A stretch of DNA of 64,000 bases, taken from NCBI GenBank assembly GCA_013538855.1, contig JABXJS010000133.1:20305-84304 (forward strand). Direction: 5' to 3'. Of this stretch, positions 15,307 to 25,796 are shown one piece after another. This DNA is from Herpetosiphonaceae bacterium. GTDB taxonomy: Bacteria > Chloroflexota > Chloroflexia > Chloroflexales > Herpetosiphonaceae. Position numbers and translations under genes: made by a program. Under the pieces are notes generated by a model, which was given only the letters and a program-made list of their open reading frames with translations, was not told the origin of the DNA and did not search any database. Each line of letters starts with the position of its first letter. Within the stretch, counting starts at the first letter, position 1.

Positions 15307-15954
15307 GTGGAAGCAGCATTTTGGATTAATTCGTGGGACCAAGGCGGCACAGCAACAAGCTTTCATCGTCGCGATATTCATCCCTACGTCCAGAAGTATG
15401 CTACGCCGGAATTTTTGCGTGGGAAGCGCGTTTTAGTTCCACTCTGCGGTAAAACAAACGACATGATGTGGTTTCGTGAATATGCCGATCATGTGATTGG
15501 GGTTGAGCTAGTCGAAAAGGCGATTGTCCAGTTTTTCAGCGAGCAAGCGCTGCCGTATGAGCAGGTCGAGCCTGGCCGCTACGCAGCCGACAAGCTGACG
15601 ATCTTCAACCGCGATTTTTTTGCCCTTGAAGCTGCCGACGTTGGACACATTGATTTTATCTACGACCGCGCCGCACTTGTCGCGCTGCCCTTCGAGATGC
15701 GCCAGCGCTATATCCGCAAGATCGACACCCTGCTGCCGATAGGTGGTCAGCAGCTCGTGATCACGCTGGACTATGCGCCGCGCATGGAGACACCGCCTTT
15801 CAGCATCACGCCCGCCGAGGTAGAGAGCTACTACAGCCCGCGCTACAGCGTGGAGCTTGTTGAAAATCCCCTGCTGCCGGAGCACCGCATGGTGGCAAAG
15901 TTTAATCTCGACTATCTCTACGAGCCTGGGCTGCTGCTCACGCGCCAAGCTTAA
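15307..15954 (+). CDS. TPMT-family SAM-dependent methyltransferase
   Basis: A 215-residue class I methyltransferase of the thiopurine methyltransferase group: EAAFWINSWDQGGTA at the N-terminus (like FWxxRW in TPMT), the SAM loop RVLVPLCGKTNDMMW, the acidic VIGVELVEKAI and DFIYDRAALVALPFEMR. It methylates thiols, selenium/tellurium compounds or other small electrophile targets. I chose GTG 15307 because AAGGAG (15291-15296) is 10 bases before it; the in-frame ATG at 15298 is only one base after the same site. TPMT enzymes also start at this point. A terminator-like hairpin sits downstream (15974-16009). Confidence 0.85.
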   Translation: MEAAFWINSWDQGGTATSFHRRDIHPYVQKYATPEFLRGKRVLVPLCGKTNDMMWFREYADHVIGVELVEKAIVQFFSEQALPYEQVEPGRYAADKLTIFNRDFFALEAADVGHIDFIYDRAALVALPFEMRQRYIRKIDTLLPIGGQQLVITLDYAPRMETPPFSITPAEVESYYSPRYSVELVENPLLPEHRMVAKFNLDYLYEPGLLLTRQA

Positions 15955-15973
15955 GCTATTTTGCGCTAAAACG

Positions 15974-16009
15974 AGCGCCCCCGACCAGCCACAGCTGATC
16001 GGGGGCGCT
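15974..16009. terminator. Bidirectional terminator between methyltransferase and thrS
   Basis: An 11-bp GC-rich stem AGCGCCCCCGA / TCGGGGGCGCT (15974-15984 and 15999-16009) with an inner CAGC/GCTG pairing lies between the convergent stop codons. On the minus side TCGTTTTAGCG follows, a weak U tract, so it probably serves thrS mainly. Confidence 0.7.
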
Positions 16010-16021
16010 GGGTTAAGGGCG

Positions 16022-17836
16022 CTAGCGGTGGTTGTTTATATCATCTTGAAGGCGGGCCTGGAACTCGCTGACCGGCAGCGCGCCCAAATCCTCGCCGGAG
16101 CGCAGGCGCACCGCCACTGCCTCGGCCTCCTGCTCCTTATCGCCGATCACCAGCATATAGGGCACCTTCTGCTTCTGGGCCGTGCGAATCTTGGCGTTCA
16201 TGCGGCTGTTGCTATCGTCGACCTCAACGCGCATACCAGCGGCCTTAAGCTGCTTGGCGACCTGCTGCGCGTACTCAACATGGCGATCCGTAATCGGGAT
16301 GACCACGGCCTGCACAGGTGCCAGCCACGTTGGAAACGCGCCAGCGTGGTGCTCGATCAGCGTGCCGATGAAGCGCTCCAGCGAGCCGAATGGAGCACGA
16401 TGGATCATCACCGGGCGGTGCTTCTGGCCGTCCTCGCCCGTATACTCCAGCTCGAAGCGCTCGGGCAGGTTGTAGTCGACCTGCACCGTGCCCAGCTGCC
16501 ACTCGCGGCCCAGCACGTCGCGGAAGATAAAGTCGAGCTTTGGCCCATAGAAAGCCGCCTCGCCCTCGGCGACCACGTAGGGCAGGCCAACTTTCTCGGC
16601 GGCGTTGATGATGGCGTTCTGCGAGATGTCCCAGATCGCATCATCGCCGATGTACTTCGTGTCGCCTTGATCGCGCAGGCCAACGCGGGCCTTGAAGTCG
16701 GCAAAGCCCATCGTGCGGAAGACGTAGAGGATCAGCTCGACAACCTTGATGAACTCGTCCTCCAGCTGCTCGGGCGTGACAAAGAGGTGCGCATCGTCGA
16801 CCGTGAAGGAGCGCACGCGCAGCAGGCCCGTCAGCTCGCCGCTCTGCTCGTAGCGATAGACCGTGCCGAACTCGGCGTAGCGCAGCGGCAGATCGCGGTA
16901 GGAGCGCGGCTCGTTTTTATAGATCTCGATGTGGTGCGGGCAGTTCATCGGCTTGAGCAGATAGATCTCGCCCTCCGGGTTCTCGGGGTCGTCGTTCTCG
17001 ACCTCTTTGACAGCGGGGAAGATGCTATCGCGGTACGTATACCAGTGACCGCTCGTCTTGTACAGGTCGATCTTGCCGAGGTGCGGCGTGACGACGGGCA
17101 GGTAGCCGTTGTCGATCTGTACCTCGCGCAGGAAGCGCTCCAGCGTGTCGCGCAGAACTGCGCCCTTAGGCAGCCACAGGGCCATGCCCGAGCCGACGGC
17201 CTGCGAGAACATAAACAGCTCTAGCTCTTTGCCGAGGCGGCGGTGATCGCGCTTCTTGGCCTCCTCGAGCTGCCAGAGGTAGTGCTCTAGCTCGGCCTTG
17301 GAGGGCCAGGCCGTGCCATAGATGCGCTGGAGCATGGGGCGGCTCTCATCGCCGCGCCAGTAGGCCCCGGAGACGCGCAGCAGCTTGAAGCCGTCGGGCG
17401 CGATATCGGCGAGGCTCTCGACGTGCGGGCCTTTGCACAGGTCCTCGAACGTATCGTGCTTGTACGTTGAGATGACCGTGCTGGCGCTGGCGGCCTTCTC
17501 GCCGTACTCATCTTGGCCCTGGGCCAGGCCCTCGATCAGCTCCAGCTTGTAGGGCTGATCTTTGAAGAGATCGCGCGCCTCGGCGGCGGAGACCTCGCGG
17601 TAGGCGAACGTGTGCTTGCCTTTCAGGATGCGGCGCATGCGCTTCTCGATGTCTTTCAGATCATCGGGCGTCAGCGGGCGCGGCAGGTCAAAGTCATAGT
17701 AGAAGCCGTTTTCCACCGGCGGGCCGATGGCAATTTTGGCCTCGGGAAAGATCTCAAGGACGGCTTGCGCCATCACGTGCGCCATCGAGTGGCGCAGGCG
17801 GTAGAGCGGATCGTTTTCAGGCGTTACAGGTGCCAT
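16022..17836 (-). CDS. thrS: Threonyl-tRNA synthetase (no TGS domain)
   Basis: A 604-residue class II synthetase. The editing domain begins at once: HSMAHVMAQAV (HxxxH, residues 16-20), then GFYYDFD and CKGPHV. The catalytic domain has the zinc-binding MNCPHH, motif 2 RYEQSGELTGLLRVRSFT, and motif 3 GSLERFIGTLIEHHAGAFP; the anticodon-binding domain starts at WLAPVQAVVIPITD. The N-terminal TGS domain (about 60 residues) of E. coli ThrS is absent, as in some other bacterial lineages. The ATG follows AAGGAG with 8-base spacing. The 480-bp upstream region contains 54-bp tandem repeats, and a threonine T-box lies further upstream (19254-19525), beyond two small genes on the same strand, so cotranscription is plausible. 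Confidence 0.97.
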   Translation of the reverse strand: MAPVTPENDPLYRLRHSMAHVMAQAVLEIFPEAKIAIGPPVENGFYYDFDLPRPLTPDDLKDIEKRMRRILKGKHTFAYREVSAAEARDLFKDQPYKLELIEGLAQGQDEYGEKAASASTVISTYKHDTFEDLCKGPHVESLADIAPDGFKLLRVSGAYWRGDESRPMLQRIYGTAWPSKAELEHYLWQLEEAKKRDHRRLGKELELFMFSQAVGSGMALWLPKGAVLRDTLERFLREVQIDNGYLPVVTPHLGKIDLYKTSGHWYTYRDSIFPAVKEVENDDPENPEGEIYLLKPMNCPHHIEIYKNEPRSYRDLPLRYAEFGTVYRYEQSGELTGLLRVRSFTVDDAHLFVTPEQLEDEFIKVVELILYVFRTMGFADFKARVGLRDQGDTKYIGDDAIWDISQNAIINAAEKVGLPYVVAEGEAAFYGPKLDFIFRDVLGREWQLGTVQVDYNLPERFELEYTGEDGQKHRPVMIHRAPFGSLERFIGTLIEHHAGAFPTWLAPVQAVVIPITDRHVEYAQQVAKQLKAAGMRVEVDDSNSRMNAKIRTAQKQKVPYMLVIGDKEQEAEAVAVRLRSGEDLGALPVSEFQARLQDDINNHR

Positions 17837-17866
17837 TGTGTATCTCCTTAATGTAAATCATGTATT

Positions 17867-18110
17867 GGGGTGATCCCCAAACCCCCAGGGCTGCGCCTGG
17901 CTCGGGCGAGTGTGCCCGTTGGGGCGATCCCCAAACCCCCAGGGCTGCGCCCAGCTCGGGCGAGTGTGCCCGTTGGGGCGATCCCCAAAGCCGCCAGGGC
18001 TGCGTCCGGCTCGGGCGAGTGTGCCCGTTGGGGTGATCGCCAAAGCCCCAGGGCTGCGCCCGGCTCGGGCGAGTGTGCCCGTTGGGGTGATCCCCAAAGC
18101 CCCAGGGCTG
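17867..18110. repeat. Tandem repeat, 4.5 units of 54 bp, in the thrS leader
   Basis: Units start at 17867, 17921, 17975, 18030 and 18084 (the last is partial). The third unit is 55 bp, so reading frame is not kept and the array is not coding. Each unit contains the palindromes TTGGGGnGATCCCCAA and CGGGCGAGTGTGCCCG, so the array can form a chain of strong hairpins. From 18111 to 18311, up to the DUF4177-like gene, I see no further gene, only a weak GC-rich inverted repeat. Confidence 0.9.
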
Positions 18111-18311
18111 TGTGCGACTGGCTGCCGGTTGGCTGCGTGGACATTCATCACCCGCAGCGTATTAGCCCCACCAGTGAACGATTGAGCTGGCAGCAGCGCA
18201 GATGCTTGGCTGAGCTGCTGCGCTGAACACTGACGCTGCTTTCAGCACAATCACCGTGCGCGTGTGCGGTGGTCAGCCCAGCCAGGTGCGGGCTGATGCA
18301 GCGGTGGGCGC

Positions 18312-18536
18312 TTACCAGCAGGGCATCAGGTGGCGCGGTGCGGACTGATCTGGCTCGTAGGGGCGGCGGAGCACGACCTTGATGCTATGGTCGCGGTGCT
18401 GCTCCTCGGCGTGCAGCTCCCAGCCCTCGGCGCGCATTTCGGCGAGCATCGCGGAGCGTGCGGCCCAGCTCCGCTCTTCGATCACCCAGGGAGCGTCGCC
18501 CTGGGCCGGGCCATAGCCGATGATGTATTCCCACAT
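18312..18536 (-). CDS. Small DUF4177-like protein
   Basis: A 74-residue protein starting MWEYIIGYG and containing EMRAEGWELHAEEQ near the middle. The pattern MWEY...LGxEGWEL is that of DUF4177-type proteins, which are small, cytosolic and of unknown function. AAGGAGGT lies 7 bases before the ATG, a strong ribosome site that supports expression. It lies 100 bp after the stop of the membrane protein gene at 18637 and is likely cotranscribed from the T-box leader. Confidence 0.65.
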   Translation of the reverse strand: MWEYIIGYGPAQGDAPWVIEERSWAARSAMLAEMRAEGWELHAEEQHRDHSIKVVLRRPYEPDQSAPRHLMPCW

Positions 18537-18636
18537 CGTAGGTACCTCCTTGATGGTTGGCTAAGGTCTGATCGCAGTCGGTGGCAGTGTCAGATTGGTC
18601 CAGGTTGATCACCCCCTTTCGGTGCGCGGAGCGCGG

Positions 18637-19239
18637 CTACTGGCTGGCGACACCGAGGATCAGCTGGCCTTCGGCGAGGGTGACAGCGGTGACGCGCAGG
18701 TTGTTTTCGGCCAGGCGGCTGTTTAAGCTGCTCTGGAGCGACGTGGCGAGCTGATCGGCGTCGAGCACAAGCCCGAGGCTGCCCTCGATGCGCGGGCTGA
18801 CCAGCACTAGGCGGCCATCGGAGGCGGCTAAGCCAGCGAAGGCGGTGCCGGAGAGGCTGTAGGCGCTGGCGCTGGCCTGCATCTCGCCAGCGAGAAAACG
18901 CACGGACGCCTGATCGAGCGGGTCGATCTCCTCTGGATGCTGCGTGATATAGTCGTTGATCTCGGCGTCGGTGATGATCAGGGTGTCGGCGTAGCCTGGT
19001 GGCACCTGGCCCTCAAGGCCGCCGAACTGCTCATCGAGACGCTGGTCGATGATCTGGTCAACCTGGGTGCCGAGCATCACGCCGGCCTGCTCGCTGACCT
19101 GTGGCTTGATGAAGTAGAGCACGCCCAAGGCGAGCGCCAGCAGCAGAAACACCAGAATCACCAGCGTGACCAAGCATGTGAAGCCCCAGCCGCGGCGACG
19201 GCGGTCGGTGCGCTGATCATAGCGATAGTCGTAGCTCAT
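18637..19239 (-). CDS. Single-pass membrane protein, unknown function
   Basis: A 200-residue protein with a short basic, Arg/Tyr-rich N-terminus, one long hydrophobic helix (about residues 20-45) and an acidic extracytoplasmic domain. The domain contains two-lobed sequence patterns, ending VTLAEGQLILGV, reminiscent of LptC/DUF-type ligand-binding beta sheets, but I do not recognise a named family. Its start codon follows GAGGAG. It is the first gene behind the threonine T-box, whose terminator is only 15-25 bases upstream of the ribosome site, so its mRNA is directly under control of uncharged tRNA-Thr. Confidence 0.75.
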   Translation of the reverse strand: MSYDYRYDQRTDRRRRGWGFTCLVTLVILVFLLLALALGVLYFIKPQVSEQAGVMLGTQVDQIIDQRLDEQFGGLEGQVPPGYADTLIITDAEINDYITQHPEEIDPLDQASVRFLAGEMQASASAYSLSGTAFAGLAASDGRLVLVSPRIEGSLGLVLDADQLATSLQSSLNSRLAENNLRVTAVTLAEGQLILGVASQ

Positions 19240-19253
19240 AGCTCCTCGGTGCT

Positions 19254-19525
19254 AAAATAAAAACGCCTTCATCCCAAGTTGGGACGAAGGGTTACTTCGT
19301 GGTTCCACCCACGTTCGGAGCAGCGCTGGTGGGCGGCTCCCTCGTTGGCCCGCTATCGGGGGCGAGGCGCATCGATCTACTGCTGGCGCGGCCAGGTTCG
19401 GCGATGAACTCGGAGGTGGTTTTCGGCGCGGTCCGTGCCGTGATCGCTCTCAGTCGCTGGCGATCACTCCCTGGAGGTGGTTGCGAGCCTACTCGTCCTC
19501 GTCATGGTTGCTGGATATTTTGCTA
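19254..19525 (-). ncRNA. T-box riboswitch, threonine (ACC specifier)
   Basis: The minus-strand leader shows the stem I AGTA motif (19493-19490), a specifier loop GAA-A-ACC-ACCTCCGAG (specifier ACC at 19420-19418, Thr), the T-box GGGTGGAACCACGAA (19310-19296) and an intrinsic terminator CCTTCGTCCCA/TGGGATGAAGG with TTTTTATTTT (about 19290-19254). The antiterminator can form from ACGAAG (in the T-box side) with CTTCGT (terminator 5' arm), which excludes the terminator. Binding of uncharged tRNA-Thr would thus allow read-through. The next gene downstream is the membrane protein at 18637, not thrS. Boundaries of the 5' end are inferred from the promoter. Confidence 0.92.
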
Positions 19526-19531
19526 GCTGCT

Positions 19532-19561
19532 ATGGTACCACGGCGGGCGCGCTTCCGTCAA
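19532..19561 (-). promoter_or_regulatory. Promoter of the T-box leader; rest of the 19240-19759 gap
   Basis: TTGACG (19556-19561), an 18-bp spacer and TACCAT (19532-19537) on the minus strand, about 7 bases before the predicted 5' end of the T-box RNA. The rest of the gap up to the lipoprotein gene at 19760 shows no gene; the T-box itself fills its left half. Confidence 0.65.
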
Positions 19562-19759
19562 TCAGCCGTTGGAATGATTGCGGCAGCTATTTCTCACCGA
19601 GATATAAGGTTGGAATGAGCGCATCTGCCACGTGCATGGTGTAGGCTTATGGGAGCTGTGTGTATGATTCATGCTTGGATTTTTGGCCCGCTCGCGTACA
19701 CTAGTAGCAGGGTACTATTCAAGTGTCGTAGCACCTAGGACTGAAGGAGCAAGATCGAT

Positions 19760-21061
19760 ATGCGCTACCTCTCTTTTATGCTGCTGCTCGTGCTGCTGCT
19801 TGGCTGCGGCAGCGCCAGCGTCGAACCGACGGCAACAACAGTGGCATCGCGTCCGGTGGTCGGATCGACCGATGCCCAGCCAACTGTGCCCGCGCCGCCG
19901 CTGGCAACGGCCATACCAGCGCCGCCTGAGCCGACGGCTGTACAGCCCGAGCCAACAGCAGCGCCGAGCATCCCCACAGCTGTGCCACCTGCGCCGACGG
20001 CACCACGGCCGACGAAACAGGTGATTACGCTGAGCGAGCCTGCGCCAGGCGTGCTGGCTGCCGCTAGCGTGCACATCGAGGGCGTGGCGACGATGGCACC
20101 GTTTGAAAAGTCGCTGGTCGGGCAAGTGCGCGATGCCGAGGGCAACGTGCTTGGCCAAGCAGCCTTTATGACCGAGGGCGAGTACGGCGAGCCAGCACGC
20201 TTCAGCACCGATATCCCGTTTGTGGCTCCGGCGATGGCGCGGCCAGGCAAGGTGCTGGTGTTTGACTACAGCGCCCGCGATGGCTCGATCATCGCCGTGG
20301 GCGTGGCGGAGGTCGAGCTAGCTGGCGGCGATCCGCTGCAGCCGCGGCTCACGTTGCCTGCGGCTGGGCCGCAGACGCTGCCGCTGCACGTGGAGGCGGT
20401 GGGCTTAAGGCCAAACGCCGAGTACACTGTGCTGCTGAGCTACGCTGACGGGACCGTGCTGGAGCAGCGCGCCTTTGCGCTGCCGCTGCCGGATGGGACG
20501 GGCACGCTGGTGCTGAACATGGACTGGGCTACCGAGAGCGCGCCGCCGAACCCCGACAGCCAGGAGGCGCTGCTGCAGGTGCTGGCCCCCGATGGCACCA
20601 GCGTCGCAGAGCAGCATGTGATGCTGCTCAACCGTGCTGACGCAGGACTGGTCATGCCGATCAAGGTGTACTTTGTGCTCGGCGAGCAGCTGCAGGAGGT
20701 CACGCGCTACGTGCCGCGCTCCGAGGCGGTGGCGGCGGCGGCGCTGCGCGAGCTAAGCTGGGGGCCGGCGGGCAACGAGCAGGCGGCGGCGGGCATGGAG
20801 AGCCTGCTGCCAGCGCCGGAGCAAGTGACCAGCTATCCTGGGCGGCAGCCGGACTGGAGCGGGCGGGTGTATCTGCGCTCGATCCACATCAATGACGGCG
20901 TGGCCTACGTTGACTGGAGCCCTGAGATGCGCGCGTGGGGCGGCGGCTCGGCGGCGCTGCAGATGCTGAACGCGCAGGTGACGCAGACGCTGCTGCAGTT
21001 TCCAACGATTCAGCGGGTGGAGATGACGGTGATGGGCAGCCAGGAGGTGCTGCAGCCCTAG
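19760..21061 (+). CDS. Lipoprotein with Gmad2 and GerMN-type domains
   Basis: A 433-residue secreted lipoprotein. The signal ends in LLLGC (lipobox, Cys about residue 16), followed by a 70-residue Pro/Thr/Ala-rich linker. Residues about 95-185 match the Gmad2 immunoglobulin-like domain (EPAPGVLAAASVHIEGVATMAPFE, only partly shown), and the C-terminal part from about 315, with VYFVLGEQLQEVTRYVPRSE and INDGVAYVDWSPE, matches the GerMN (germane) fold known from Bacillus spore-germination protein GerM. No sporulation genes are in the window; in Chloroflexota the fold is more likely a cell-envelope binding module. GAAGGAG precedes the ATG. Confidence 0.8.
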   Translation: MRYLSFMLLLVLLLGCGSASVEPTATTVASRPVVGSTDAQPTVPAPPLATAIPAPPEPTAVQPEPTAAPSIPTAVPPAPTAPRPTKQVITLSEPAPGVLAAASVHIEGVATMAPFEKSLVGQVRDAEGNVLGQAAFMTEGEYGEPARFSTDIPFVAPAMARPGKVLVFDYSARDGSIIAVGVAEVELAGGDPLQPRLTLPAAGPQTLPLHVEAVGLRPNAEYTVLLSYADGTVLEQRAFALPLPDGTGTLVLNMDWATESAPPNPDSQEALLQVLAPDGTSVAEQHVMLLNRADAGLVMPIKVYFVLGEQLQEVTRYVPRSEAVAAAALRELSWGPAGNEQAAAGMESLLPAPEQVTSYPGRQPDWSGRVYLRSIHINDGVAYVDWSPEMRAWGGGSAALQMLNAQVTQTLLQFPTIQRVEMTVMGSQEVLQP

Positions 21062-21104
21062 CCAAGGACAGCGACTGTCACACGCATCAAGTAGAATACG
21101 CTGA

Positions 21105-23189
<2,085 letters not shown>

Positions 23190-23323
23190 GCATGGCGGGC
23201 GCGGCAGATGCAGCTAGCCCTGCCGCGCCCGCCGACGCTGGGGCCTAGGGCTTACAGGAGCAGGTCTGATTTGGTGGTACTATCTGTGGGCAGTGAGTAG
23301 ACATTGGCAGGCAAGGAGGCTCT

Positions 23324-24199
23324 ATGCAGAAGGGCTGGCTTTGGTTAGGAGCAGGCATGGCGGGCGTGGCCGTAGTGCGCCGGGCACAGCGACCAAATCT
23401 GCTGCGCTACTATGCAGATCGTGGCTGTGTGATCACCGGCGCAGGCTCGGGCTTTGGCCGTGAGATGGTGCGGCGCTTGGTGGCGCTGGAGGCGCGGGTG
23501 CTGGCCGTCGATATTGACGCCGAGCGGCTCAGCGACCTGCGCGCCGAGCTGCCGAGCGTGCAGACACTCCAGGCCGATCTGACCGATCCTCAAGCCCCAG
23601 AGCAGATTCTGGCAGCGGCACGTGCGCATTTAGGGCGCATCAATCTGCTGCATAACAACGCGGGCATCGCCGTCGCCGGGCCATTTACCGAGAACACGCC
23701 CGAGCAGATCGCGGCGCTGATCGCGGTTAATCTCACCGCGCAGCTTCAGCTAACCAGGCATATCCTGCCGCATCTGCTGACGTGGGGCGGCGGCGATATC
23801 GTCTTTACGGCCTCGCTTGCGGCGTGGCTGGCGGCACCCTCGCTAGGCGTGTACAGCGCGACCAAGGCGGGCATCAAGCAGTTTGCCTATGCGCTGCGCC
23901 GCGAGCTAGCGGGCACAGGCGTGAATATTGCCTGCCTGTATCCCAACGTCGTGCGCACGCAGCTGCTGCCAGACGCGACGTTTGACGTTGTGCCGATGCG
24001 CTACGGTGTCAGCGAGACGATCGAGGCGCTGCTCTGTGGCGTGGCGCAGGGCCAGCACGATATTTTTGTGAACGGCGAGGATCGGCTGCTGCAGCGTGTC
24101 GAGCAGCTAGCGCCGCGCTTGATTGATCGGATCATGGCGCGCCGACGTGATGTGCAGCAGGTGCTGCAGCAGGGTGTGGTCGATGGGCGGGAGCGCTAG
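23324..24199 (+). CDS. Short-chain dehydrogenase/reductase
   Basis: A 291-residue classical SDR. The coenzyme motif is TGAGSGFGRE (TGxxxGxG), the acidic residue after strand 2 is in AVDIDAE (NAD(H)-type preference), and NNAGIAV, S in FTASLAAW and YSATKAG (Tyr-xxx-Lys) form the catalytic centre. A short hydrophobic N-terminus (residues 4-16) may bring it to the membrane. Such enzymes oxidise or reduce alcohols/ketones; the substrate is not evident. AAGGAGG precedes the ATG. It is followed by the histidine phosphatase gene after 37 bases, so both may share a transcript. Confidence 0.88.
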   Translation: MQKGWLWLGAGMAGVAVVRRAQRPNLLRYYADRGCVITGAGSGFGREMVRRLVALEARVLAVDIDAERLSDLRAELPSVQTLQADLTDPQAPEQILAAARAHLGRINLLHNNAGIAVAGPFTENTPEQIAALIAVNLTAQLQLTRHILPHLLTWGGGDIVFTASLAAWLAAPSLGVYSATKAGIKQFAYALRRELAGTGVNIACLYPNVVRTQLLPDATFDVVPMRYGVSETIEALLCGVAQGQHDIFVNGEDRLLQRVEQLAPRLIDRIMARRRDVQQVLQQGVVDGRER

Positions 24200-24236
24200 A
24201 ACACGAGTTGACCGGGAGATCTTTTAGGAACATCGC

Positions 24237-24815
24237 ATGACGCAACGTAGCTTATACCTTATTCGACACGGTCAATACGATGATCGGGCGCGGCCGAGCG
24301 ACGGCCAGGGCGGAAGTCTGACGGAGCTTGGCCAGCAGCAGGCCCAGCATGTGGCCGAGTGGCTGCAGCAGATACCGGTTGATGTGATCTACCATAGCTC
24401 GCTGCGCCGCGCCCGTGAGACGGCAGCGATCATTCAGCAGGCGCTGCCCAAGGCTCCGCTGCGTGAGCGCGATATTCTGTGCGAGTGTATTCCTGGCTTT
24501 CCCGACACCTACGCTGAGCACTTTGAGCACATTAGCTCGGCACGGCTGCTGGAGCAGCAGCAGCAGGCTGACAAAGCCTTCAAGCTGTTCTGCAAGCGCC
24601 CGCGCAAGTATGCGCGCCACGAGGTGATCGTGGCGCATGGCAACATTATTCGCTATATCGTCTGTCGGGCGCTCCAGGTCAATCCAGAGCTGTGGGTGCA
24701 GATGGATATGTACAACTGCGCCATCAGCGAGATTCGCATCGACACCAGCGGCCAGGTGCGGCTTAGCTCACACAACGACACCGGCCATCTGCCATTTGAG
24801 CTGCGCACCGACTAG
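24237..24815 (+). CDS. Histidine phosphatase family protein (PGAM5/SixA-like)
   Basis: A 192-residue branch-1 histidine phosphatase. RHGQYDD near the N-terminus provides the phosphorylated His, R in YHSSLRRARETA the second phosphate ligand, and the second His is in VIVAHGNIIRY. The compact size and lack of a lid domain put it with PGAM5-like/SixA-like phosphatases, which act on phosphoproteins or phosphohistidine. The substrate is unknown. Its stop codon overlaps the stop of the convergent P1 peptidase gene by four bases. Confidence 0.88.
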   Translation: MTQRSLYLIRHGQYDDRARPSDGQGGSLTELGQQQAQHVAEWLQQIPVDVIYHSSLRRARETAAIIQQALPKAPLRERDILCECIPGFPDTYAEHFEHISSARLLEQQQQADKAFKLFCKRPRKYARHEVIVAHGNIIRYIVCRALQVNPELWVQMDMYNCAISEIRIDTSGQVRLSSHNDTGHLPFELRTD

Positions 24816-25738
24816 CGCTGCGCGTGGACAGCGCTAAGCACCGCATCGGCGACCACCGTCGCGGCCCCGATCTCCAGCGCGAGGCGTGGTGCAGGTGCTG
24901 GCTGGGCCTGGGGCACCGAGAGCACGAACAGCGTATCGCCATCGACGCTCGTGTGCACTGGGCGGATGCAGCGCGCCAGGCCCGTGTGGGCGACAACTGC
25001 GAGGCGGGTGCAGGCGGCTTTGTCGAGCGGCACATTGGTTACCACAACCCCAATCGTCGTGTTCGGGCTGCTAAAGCCATTGGCCCCGCCGTGGCCTGTG
25101 CCGAGCACCAGCGCCTCGCTGTCGACAAAGGCCCCAGTGGCATCGCTGGCCCCGGCCACAATCGCACCGGTGCGCGGATCGACCACATGGCCCCAGGCGT
25201 TGACCGCCAGCAGCGCCGCGACAAGCGCCCCATCTGGCAGCTGACGGACGCTGCTGCCGATGCCAGCAGGCGCGGCGCGCTCGATCCCCAGCACCTTACC
25301 CACCGTCGCCCCAGTGCCCGCGCCAACAGCGCCGAGCTGCCAGGTTGAGCTAGCCTGCGTGCAGGCGGCGTAGCCGGCATCGGCATCGGGGAAGGCACGT
25401 GGATCGCCAACGCCGAGATCGAAGAGCACAGCAGCGGGCACAATGGGCACGCGCGCTGCGCCTGCCTCGAAGCCGATCTGGCGCTCGCCAAGCCAGCGCA
25501 TCACCCCAGTGACGGCCGCCAGGCCCCAGGCGCTGCCGCCAGTGAGCACAACCGCGTGCACCTGTTCGACCAAGCGGCCTGGCTGCAGCAGGTCAGTCTC
25601 GTGGGTGCCTGGTGCGCCGCCAGCCACGTAGACACCAGCCGTGGTGCCTGGCGGGCAGAGCACAACCGTGCAGCCGGTGCGGCGCTCCGGGTCGCTCCAG
25701 TGTCCAACCTGCACACCTAGCGTGCTGATCGATGCCAT
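24812..25738 (-). CDS. P1 family peptidase (DmpA/BapA-type aminopeptidase)
   Basis: A 308-residue Ntn-hydrolase-like protein of the DmpA group. It begins STLGVQVGHWSDPERRTGCTVVLCP, the family's opening, then AVVLTGGSAWGL (catalytic core), the autocleavage-type region GATGAFVDSEALV..NTTIGVVVTNVPLDKAACTRLA (parts shown), in which NTTIGVV with conserved Thr and Gly marks the cleavage site in D-aminopeptidase relatives. Members self-cleave into two chains and release N-terminal residues from peptides, often D- or beta-residues. I chose the ATG at 25736-25738 after AAAGGAGG; the longer open frame continues through a promoter-like region. Direction is opposite to the histidine phosphatase. Confidence 0.85.
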   Translation of the reverse strand: MASISTLGVQVGHWSDPERRTGCTVVLCPPGTTAGVYVAGGAPGTHETDLLQPGRLVEQVHAVVLTGGSAWGLAAVTGVMRWLGERQIGFEAGAARVPIVPAAVLFDLGVGDPRAFPDADAGYAACTQASSTWQLGAVGAGTGATVGKVLGIERAAPAGIGSSVRQLPDGALVAALLAVNAWGHVVDPRTGAIVAGASDATGAFVDSEALVLGTGHGGANGFSSPNTTIGVVVTNVPLDKAACTRLAVVAHTGLARCIRPVHTSVDGDTLFVLSVPQAQPAPAPRLALEIGAATVVADAVLSAVHAQR

Positions 25739-25796
25739 GATTGCCTCCTTTGCTTTTGCTGATTCCACCCCAGGAAGCGTGTGCTGCGCGCCTGGG

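Noticed and set aside
15857..17224. Long plus-strand open frame (455 codons) across thrS
   Set aside because: It is antisense to the highly conserved thrS, has no ribosome site and encodes Arg/Leu/His-rich low-information sequence typical of a shadow frame in GC-rich DNA.
17867..18110. Possible CRISPR array
   Set aside because: The repeats are directly adjacent, with no variable spacers, and no cas genes are nearby.
17848..18226. Several open frames on both strands in the 54-bp repeats, translating to repeated Arg-Ala-His-Ser-Pro-type peptides
   Set aside because: Unit 3 is 55 bp, which breaks the frame, and there is no ribosome site; the repeats are treated as non-coding.
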